A DNA stretch of 64,000 nucleotides from positions 1,674,001-1,738,000 of the forward strand of contig JAGTXZ010000011.1 of assembly GCA_018398575.1 (NCBI GenBank), given 5' to 3'. How positions within the stretch are numbered: the first letter of the stretch is position 1; every line of letters begins with the position of its first letter. The stretch comes from Ampelomyces quisqualis. Taxonomy: Eukaryota; Ascomycota; Dothideomycetes; Pleosporales; Phaeosphaeriaceae. The position numbers and the translations under genes were made by a program. A model generated the notes under the pieces. That model worked only from the letters and a program-made list of their open reading frames with translations, did no database searches and was not told the origin of the DNA. Below, piece after piece: positions 57,100 to 64,000 of this stretch.

Positions 57100-58080
57100 G
57101 TGAGCATGGAATGTGGGATCTACAATACTGCACATTACTTCAATCAATTTGACGGAGTCTATAGCCTACCGTTACGGACCCCTGTTCCTCACTCAACGTG
57201 GACCGTGGACCTCTATAGGTTGCGACATGAAAAAGATATCTTAGAAAATGGCCTGGCGAATTGCGTCACATATTTACATGTCCTCCGCAAGAAGCAAGCA
57301 CGCATGGAGCGGCCACTTGCTCTTGACCCACAGCCCTCACGCAAAAAGAGGAAGAAGATTCAGCAAAGCAAACGCGAGCTGGACATCGAGATTAGGAATA
57401 AACAACGCGACGAAGAGGCATTCCTGAGCAATCTGCAGACTTGTAAGGCCAACATATACGTTGCCGAGGGGCTTTTGTACTCACCCATGGAACCCTCGTT
57501 GATGACAGCCGATTGCACTTCGAGCACAACGCAATACTCGTGCGAAGAATCAGCCCCTACGGAATTAAGTTGGAACGGCTGGACCGAGGGCGCTGTCCAG
57601 TCTCCGTTCGAAAAGAAGCGAATCAACCCCTTCTTGACCCATGATATTGCCCCAGATGAACTCGAAGAATTAGATGAGGAAATGGTCGTGGTCCAAAACA
57701 GCCGTCGACCGCTGGCTCTGATCCGAGGGCTCGAAGATATTGCCGTCTTCCCAGTGCCTCCGACTACTGCGAACTCGCAGTTTCGCCACTCTCCACTGAG
57801 TCCCGAAGCCGCAATTTTCGAACCACAGCCTAGTGATGTGATACAAATAGCTGAATCGAAGGTCTCTTCTGGAAATATCAAGCATAGCGAAGATACTGCC
57901 TCAGCTAGGCGATGTACGGAAGCTGGAATCTGCCCGGCGCTACAGAACCTCTCAACATACGACTCGTCTGGCTCGGTGCACGATACTAACAAGACTTGGT
58001 GTCAAAACACTCCGCAAAGAAGCCCGCTGAAGGATACAGCTGGAGAAGGTCTGCGAAGGCGTAGGACAAATTCACTATGA
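57100..58080 (+). CDS. Hypothetical basic coiled-coil protein, 326 residues
   Basis: Single exon; an alternative start is at 57106. Residues about 35-120 are charged and helical (LYRLRHEKDILENGL, RKKQARMER, a basic cluster SRKKRKKIQQSKREL that could be a nuclear localisation signal, then IEIRNKQRDEEAFLSNLQ), consistent with a coiled coil. The remainder is Ser/Thr/Pro-rich with an acidic patch (DELEELDEEMVVVQ) and ends in a basic tail. No signal peptide or membrane segment. Not recognised as a known family. The coding nature is supported by length and by sequence that is not repetitive over most of the frame. Confidence 0.6.
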   Translation: MSMECGIYNTAHYFNQFDGVYSLPLRTPVPHSTWTVDLYRLRHEKDILENGLANCVTYLHVLRKKQARMERPLALDPQPSRKKRKKIQQSKRELDIEIRNKQRDEEAFLSNLQTCKANIYVAEGLLYSPMEPSLMTADCTSSTTQYSCEESAPTELSWNGWTEGAVQSPFEKKRINPFLTHDIAPDELEELDEEMVVVQNSRRPLALIRGLEDIAVFPVPPTTANSQFRHSPLSPEAAIFEPQPSDVIQIAESKVSSGNIKHSEDTASARRCTEAGICPALQNLSTYDSSGSVHDTNKTWCQNTPQRSPLKDTAGEGLRRRRTNSL

Positions 58081-58990
58081 CGAACGAACACGCGGCATCC
58101 TTTCGTTGCAGTTCATGAACGTACACTTTTCATTCCAGTGCGAAAACACTTGGACCCTCCGAGCACCTCGTAAGACGATCGACTAGGATAGACGAGCGTC
58201 GCTATGGTGTGATCGCATTGATTGTTGATCGAGTGCCAAGCAGTCCAAGATCGAAGGAAATAACAACTCGGCCACAGTGGTCGGCGCAGTGTGCCGGGGA
58301 AAGTTAGAACTGCGGCAGATGTAATGTCACTACTGTGTCTCCTATTGGCCGTACTCGATGCGTATGTTGCGTCTGCGTTCTTTAACTTCGTTTGCTTTAC
58401 CAACATAAAACACCTACACATGTGACATGCGAATGGAGATGGCACCGGCTCATCCATGAACTGCTTTCTTTATCTCCTTGTCTTAGGCAGCACATAGACT
58501 TTGTAATAATAGAATTGGAATGTAGATCTGTGACTTCAGCAATGATAGACTTCCGATGGAATTTTAGTGGTGTCCATGTCCCAAGTCTGGTTGAGCGGCG
58601 GGCGGCCGGCTCGGCGCCCTCTAGTGAGCACGGCGGTTCGTGGGGCCTCTTCGTCATTCACAGCCGAGGAAGCTTCACATTCAACAACAACCACAGGGCG
58701 TTTCGCCGGAGTTCAACAATTCAGGGAAATCATATCGTCTGAGCCAATACGAATTGCATCAGAATCGTCTCTCAAACGCCCTGTTCCCGCGTCAGGCGCG
58801 CAGCAAACCATCTCAACGGCATCCCACAGTATTCCAGCACGACACACGGCGACGGCATAAAGTTTAAAGCTTGCATAGCGTCCCCGCACGCACGAGCCTA
58901 AACAACGCCAACTATCTCGCTGCGAACCCCTCATTCTGTCCTGTACCACGCCAAAGTGTCACGTCTGCCAATCTCAATCCCTTACGCACC
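58081..58990. promoter_or_regulatory. Intergenic region and promoter of the Cho2 gene
   Basis: About 910 bp without supported genes; ORFs of 75-116 codons are unrelated to any family I know. The Cho2 promoter must lie here. I saw no unambiguous inositol/choline-responsive CATGTG-type element, though cacatgtgac occurs at 58417-58426, about 570 bp upstream of the start. Confidence 0.45.
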
Positions 58991-61900
58991 ATGGCTGATA
59001 TCAAAAACACCAACAATGGCTCTAAAGCCGACAGTAGTCAGTTGCGTGAGCGACCGTCTGCGAAGCCCTTGCATCTACACAACTCAGATGACGCGAAACA
59101 ACGAGTCTTGGAACTGAATGAACAGGAAGAAAAGGACAGCAAAAATGAGGAGAGGCGCAAAACCTTTGGTCGCACGTCGGACGGTACAGGTAAGCAACGA
59201 CGGGCGAAGAACCACCCAAGCGAAGAGAGCATGATATGTGCAGCTGCAACCTTGGCTTATAAAAATATACTGAGCTCATGGAAACAGTATTCATCGTCCC
59301 GCAGACTCACGACATGGTCTCGCAGCTTCTCTCGCCCTCGCAACCCAAAAACCTCTCCGACCTTGCCATCCTTGCCGTCCTAGCCAGCCTAATCTTCACG
59401 CTATACATACTGCCCAGCAGCGCCCGCATACCCGTCTTCGCCGTAGTGTTCCTGTCGTGGCGCGCCGCCTACAACGCCGGCATAGGCTGGCTGCTCGATG
59501 GCCAATCCAAGCACAACCGGCTCGTCCTGTGGGCCAAGAACTCGCACATCTTCGAGAACCCGCAGACGGGCAAAAATCCGCATCCCACGCTGTATAAGCT
59601 GATCAAGCGCGAGATGGAGACCAAGATTCCGAGGGACTACAAGTTTGAAGAAGCACCGCTTGAGTACAACACGTGGTTGGTGTTCAGGCGTGTCGTGGAC
59701 TTGATTCTCATGTGTGACTTTGTCTCGTATTGTCTCTTCGCAATTGCTTGCTTCAATCGGCCGCCTGAGAGCTGGTTCTTGTGGGCGTTGCGTTGGGCGA
59801 CAGGAATAGTACTGTTTGTCTTCAACATCTTTGTCAAGCTCGATGCCCATCGAGTTGTCAAGGACTTTGCGTGGTACTGGGGCGACGTTGGTCTGTAAAC
59901 CCCGGACAATGTGCTTGTTGTCTCTCCAAGTCAGCACTACGTCAGGATCGTGTTCAACTTCGAGTGCAGCAAGCAACATTATAAGTCCCTTCTCATGAAC
60001 ATTACTAACGTTTACTAGTACGTTCCTTCCTCGTTACGCTTGCAGTACACCCTACAGCAAGGTAACTTTGCTCTGAAATTTGCAGAAACTGATGTTCCTC
60101 CGCCCCTCTAGTTCTTTTTAATTGACCAGAATTTGACGTTCGATGGAGTGTATGAATTGGCACCGTGAGTTGCGCTACGATTCGGTGCCTGGACAGACCT
60201 GAATTTGCTAACCTTCTCAGACATCCCATGTACTCAGTGGGCTATGCTGGGTATGTTGAAATCTCTCCGCGTCACGATTGACTTGCCGCTGACCTCTGAA
60301 GATACTATGGCATCGCGTTGATGACAGCAAGCTATCATGTGCTATTCATATCAATTGTCGCACACGTTGCCCAATTTGCCTTCTTGACCCTTGTGGAAGA
60401 GCCCCACATCCAAAAGACTTACAACCCGCCGCCATCCCGCCGAACGCGCCAAAATTCCGACAGATTTGGCGAAAATGAACGTCCAACAACTGCCCAATCC
60501 GATGCCACCTTTGCTGATACTGGCCCGACGTACGACACTATCAAACAACCAGCCCCAATGCACCATATTGTCGGGCCCCAGAACACTGACTTTCATCGTT
60601 CGATCGACGTCACGGTAGTATTGCTTTCCTTCTACATGTTTTGTCTCGCAACACTGACCCCGGACACCTTTGCGATGCGATCGCTACTCGTCGTCAACGC
60701 TTTCTTATGGCGCCTATGGTACTCTCTCGGTCTCGGCTATATCCTCGATCGACAGTCCAAGAAAAAGAACTGGACCCGTCATTTCATCAAACACGGAGAC
60801 AGCAAGGAGTCAGCATGGCGTCAATGGAAATCCTTGTATCATCTGAGCATGACAATGTGCCACGCTTCTCTTGCCGCGGCTGCTTGGAAGATGTACAGTC
60901 TACCTCCGGACTGGTTTATCGGGCTCACCCTTTTAAGACATGTGCTCGGTGTGGGCCTTATAGCTCTTCAGATGTGGACAGCCATGAGTATCTACGACTC
61001 CCTGGGTGAATTCGGATGGTTTTGTGGCGACTTTTGTTAGTATCCCCTGCCCAATAATGACCAGATCCTGCGCCAGGCCGGAATGTAATTTGTGATCGGT
61101 CAAAATCTGACTGAATCTCGTGCGCGGCCTGATGCTCGTCAAGGTTTGTTACGAGACCTCCGACTACTTGACGATGCAGCGTAGGGCATATAAGGCCTTG
61201 CACATCAACCAAAAGTCAACTCGTTGCCTTCTGAGTACCTCTAGGCCCGTACTTGACTGATCACGAATGAATCCTGGGCCTGGAGCTTAGATATACCTAC
61301 TGGAAGGACTTTTGACTAACTTCATGATCCTCCTTTTAGTCTTCGAGCCTCCAGCGAGCAACCTTACGTACTCGGGCATATATCGCTTTCTCAACAACCC
61401 GGAACGTGTTCTTGGGCTGGCTGGCGTATGGGGCACGGCCCTGATCACGTGGACGCCGTCCATGTTCTACCTGGCGGCCACAGCGCATATTCTCAACCTT
61501 GCGTTTCTGCAGTTTGTGGAGCGTAGGCATATGCAGAAGTAAGTCGTCGAGTTCACTTCGACTTGGTCGCAACCCATGTTCCCGCAGGCTTCAGTGCTCC
61601 ACTGAATCTCGAAACGCTTTATGGAGTTCTGCGAAGCATATCAAGTCTACACAAGACAAAGACGGAAACCTTGCTAACCAGCCATGCTCTAGACTTTACG
61701 GGCAGAAACTTCGAGAGGTATCAGGCATCAGCAAAACCGTTCGCCAAGCGCTTCCGAGCCCGGTACGGAACTGGCAATCAGCAGCGGACGACTATCTCAA
61801 CTCTACAGTCGATTCGATTGAAGATTTCTTGGAGCAGACACGACCTAGATTGGCGGCTGGGGTTGGGACCATTGTCAAAGACACCACGGCTCTAATCAAA

Positions 61901-62929
61901 TCGTATCCTACACGCATGTCAATCAGCCGTGTTCCGCAAGATATGACCGGCCTGGATGCTAAGCAATACAAGATGGAAATCGAAGGCACACCATCCGCCC
62001 CTACAGTAGAGCAACAGAAAAACGGTGGGCGTGAGGGCGAGCTGGCAAGAACGCCAGCTGTGCGCACCAGCGAGTTTAAGACACTCACTTTCGAGTATGG
62101 CGCGCCTATCAAAGTTCGGTGGCGAGCACCTGTGAATCACAGCAAGAAAGACTGGATCGGTCTGTACATGGTAACAGATAATCAATCTCGCGAGACAACA
62201 CAGATCAGCTCGAATGGGCGATGGATTGCTACCAACAAGGGCGTCTATGACTCTAACCGGGCTGAAGATGGCATCGTCGTGTCTGATGAGTTGTTGCTCA
62301 GTGACACCAATAGCGAGCCTGGCTGCTACAGCGGTGAGATGGAATTCCGTGGCGACAAACTCTGGTGGACTACTGGAGTGTTCGAATTCAGATACCACCA
62401 CGGCGGCAGACACCACGTCATGGCGCTCTCTCAAGCCTTTGAGATTCGCATCCCGCGCTTCGACGAAGACGATGTGGAGGTTGACGCCAGCGGCACAATT
62501 CACCGCGCGGCGGAAGAGACACTCCTGCCGGTGATTCAAAACTGCTTCGACCGCGACCCCGAGATTGCTCCTTCGACCGCAGAAGAGAGTTTTGGAAGCT
62601 TGGTCGAGCGCGACGGCAAGTTTTCGAAGCGTGTTGTATTCGCTGTACACCAAATGTACGTCTCTCTCTCTCTCTCTCTCCCAAGACTCCCTTGTCATGG
62701 TCTTTGAATACTGATTCCAGCGCGCTAGGTTCGGCATCGAATTCGCCCCCGAAGTCGTCCAGGCAGACGGAAACGTCAGGAACTTGGCTTGGCGCATTTG
62801 CAACGCAAAGAAGATTCTCGTGAGTTGGCTGGCTCCTAACCCGCAACATGCACAGTCACGTGCTAATGGGACCAGGCTCCGTACAGCATGTCGGCAAGCC
62901 GTGGCAGAAACACTCCCAGTATGCACTAG
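58991..62929 (+). CDS. cho2: Phosphatidylethanolamine N-methyltransferase Cho2
   Basis: ER membrane enzyme for the first methylation of phosphatidylethanolamine on the way to phosphatidylcholine. Nine exons: 58991-59189, 59288-59886, 60112-60164, 60221-60250, 60302-61035, 61340-61538, 61693-62655, 62729-62819, 62876-62929. All phases agree, giving 973 residues, normal for fungal Cho2. Landmarks: [20 protein letters not shown]; two methyltransferase repeats, [22 protein letters not shown] (exons 3-5) and [19 protein letters not shown] (exon 6), with many membrane spans between; a soluble C-terminal part with [18 protein letters not shown]; and the end NAKKIL-APYSM. Introns 59887-60111, 61036-61339 and 61539-61692 are unusually long (225, 304, 154 bp) for this region. 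Confidence 0.93.
62661..62680. repeat. (TC)10 microsatellite in a Cho2 intron
   Basis: Perfect ten-fold tc run in the seventh Cho2 intron (62656-62728), a few bases after the gtacgt donor, where it could affect donor spacing or polypyrimidine signals. Confidence 0.95.
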
Positions 62930-63495
62930 CACACTTCTCGGTAAGCCTTTGGTGGTTTCGGCTTTGGGAAGTCAACGGGGTCGCATGGGTTGTCTTTTTA
63001 GATTGGGTGGGTGTTTTTGTGGTGTTGGTGTCACGTGATACAGGAGTGCGAGTTGGAAGGGAGAGTGCATCAGCATGGGGTGGTGGTCGGTGTCGTTGTT
63101 TGTAGCATGGCAGAAAAGGGTATTTTTGTGTGGAGCAATCTTGTTGCGTGCAGTCGCGTCAACGGCCCGAGGTAGGCCATGGGGGGAGGTGTGGTCGCCA
63201 TGGGGGGAGGTGTGGTCGCAATGGGGGGAGGCGAGGTGTGGTTGTTAGCCTCGGCTCTGGCCCGCCGACCTCGCGACGGAGCATCTTCTGGAATCGCGCG
63301 CCGTCCCTCTTCAAGAGGACACAACATCTCTTGCCCGTCTACATCGCCTTCATCCTGTACTGGCTTTGCTTGAATTCTAACGTTGCTTGGAAGCGCTGCA
63401 GCAATCGCCGTGATTGGTCGCAGCCGCCAGCCTGCCTCTCTCCCCGACTTCACGACTGACGACGCACCACGCACGACTCGACATAGACCACCACC
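62930..63495. promoter_or_regulatory. Intergenic region between Cho2 and Lon2 genes
   Basis: About 565 bp: Cho2 3' end and the promoter/leader of the Lon gene. G/T-rich (gtgggtg, ggtggtcggtg) with a 21-bp repeat at 63178-63234 and tcacgtga at 63031-63038. Confidence 0.5.
63178..63234. repeat. 21-bp tandem repeat upstream of Lon gene
   Basis: Unit ccatggggggaggtgtggtcg, two exact copies (63178-63198, 63199-63219) and a third partial copy with one change (caatgggggg, 63220-63234). The unit length is a multiple of three, which makes open frames of Gly/Val repeats that are not genes. Confidence 0.92.
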
Positions 63496-64000
63496 ATGGG
63501 CAAGGGAAGCTCCAAGACGAGCACCAAAGTGCTGCCGCTGATCCCGCTGGCGCCGCCGCTGGCGGTCCTGCCTGGCACGACGCTCAAGATCCCCCTCACC
63601 AACCGGCCGGACGTGGCGGCGATACTCGCCAAGATCTACAGCATCAGCCCGACGGCGAGGCCCGACGCGGCCATCACAGTGGCGTGCGTGCCGCTCAACG
63701 CGCAGACCATCGGCCCCGCGGACGGGCGGCTGCTGAGCGCCCAGGGAGCCGCGCCCGGCACGGCGGCGTACGAGAGCGACCCGATGCAGGCCGGCAAGAA
63801 GGACGTGTTTGGGTACGCGTGCGTGGCCAGGGTCAGCGGCGTGCAGGGCCGGCGGCAGGGCGACCTGAGCCTGGTCGTCGAGGGTCTCGAGCGCGTGCAG
63901 GTCCTGGACGTGGTGCAGGAGCGCCCGTACTTTGAGGGCGAGCTGGCTGCCGCCGAGGCGCACGTCGACACGGCCAGCCCCGCGCTGCTGGAGCAGTTCA
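63496..64000 (+). CDS. Peroxisomal Lon protease 2, N-terminal part (runs off the window)
   Basis: ATP-dependent protease of the peroxisomal matrix that removes damaged or unassembled proteins. 168 codons are visible. The start MGKGSSKTSTKVLPLIPLAPPLAVLPGTTLKIPLTNRPD matches the LON substrate-binding domain (LPLIPL...VLPG...I.V...) of fungal Lon2/Pln. FGYACVARVSGVQ and DLSLVVEGLERVQV continue it. There is no mitochondrial presequence, which favours the peroxisomal over the mitochondrial enzyme (Pim1). GC-rich third positions. The ATPase and protease domains lie beyond base 64000; a C-terminal SKL-type signal cannot be checked. Confidence 0.88.
   Translation, partial: MGKGSSKTSTKVLPLIPLAPPLAVLPGTTLKIPLTNRPDVAAILAKIYSISPTARPDAAITVACVPLNAQTIGPADGRLLSAQGAAPGTAAYESDPMQAGKKDVFGYACVARVSGVQGRRQGDLSLVVEGLERVQVLDVVQERPYFEGELAAAEAHVDTASPALLEQF

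Noticed and set aside
63070..63963. 297-codon minus-strand frame opposite Lon2
   Set aside because: Arg/His/Ala-rich mirror of GC-rich coding DNA; the plus strand has the LON domain.

Overview
The window is nuclear DNA of a filamentous ascomycete (Pezizomycotina), most likely a Dothideomycete. The reasons are: 5' and 3' splice signals and branch-point motifs (ctaac, ctgac) around introns that are mostly 47-60 bp; one gene per transcript on both strands; and fungus-specific families (PTH11-like rhodopsin-domain receptor, Zn2Cys6-type regulator relic, GH72 and GH17 GPI-anchored glucan enzymes, Mor2/Tao3, Cho2, the Egt1 fusion). The species cannot be named from the sequence alone. All exon models were built by hand from splice signals, reading phase and remembered family conservation; no search was run.

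Layout. 1-24.4 kb is dense housekeeping DNA: NADPH-cytochrome P450 reductase (minus, 3' end outside the window), the NDR-kinase scaffold Mor2/Tao3, the ribosome factor Urb1/Npa1, a 4E-T-like eIF4E-binding protein, the 60S export adaptor Nmd3, an Atp25/RsfS-type mitochondrial protein and a small unknown protein. 24.4-39 kb is gene-poor. It holds a 101-residue PLDc_N-type membrane protein, a secreted PL1 pectate lyase, a small secreted and probably GPI-anchored protein, a decayed MFS transporter, a truncated transcription-factor relic and an intact PTH11-like receptor. 39-64 kb is dense again: GH72 and GH17 glucan enzymes tail to tail, two divergent BTB-like paralogues on either side of a mitochondrial rhomboid protease, a zinc-finger/PHD-like protein, Egt1 (ergothioneine), an unknown basic coiled-coil protein, Cho2 (phosphatidylethanolamine methylation) and the start of peroxisomal Lon protease 2.

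There is no operon-like organisation. Functional links are loose: ribosome biogenesis and export (Urb1, Nmd3), wall building (GH72, GH17, Mor2), endomembrane chemistry (CPR, Cho2), mitochondrial biology (Atp25-like, rhomboid) and redox protection (Egt1, Lon2). The MFS relic, regulator relic and receptor at 32.7-36.3 kb look like the remains of an accessory cluster.

I did not find a clearly new biological system. The observations most worth following are: five NDR-kinase-type HxRxxS/T motifs in the Mor2 scaffold; an in-frame 51-nt intron next to the eIF4E-binding region; two GC-AG introns; a 23-nt micro-exon in a Cys/His-rich module joined to a PHD-like finger; an Atp25-type protein without its C-terminal half; and the decayed transporter/regulator block.
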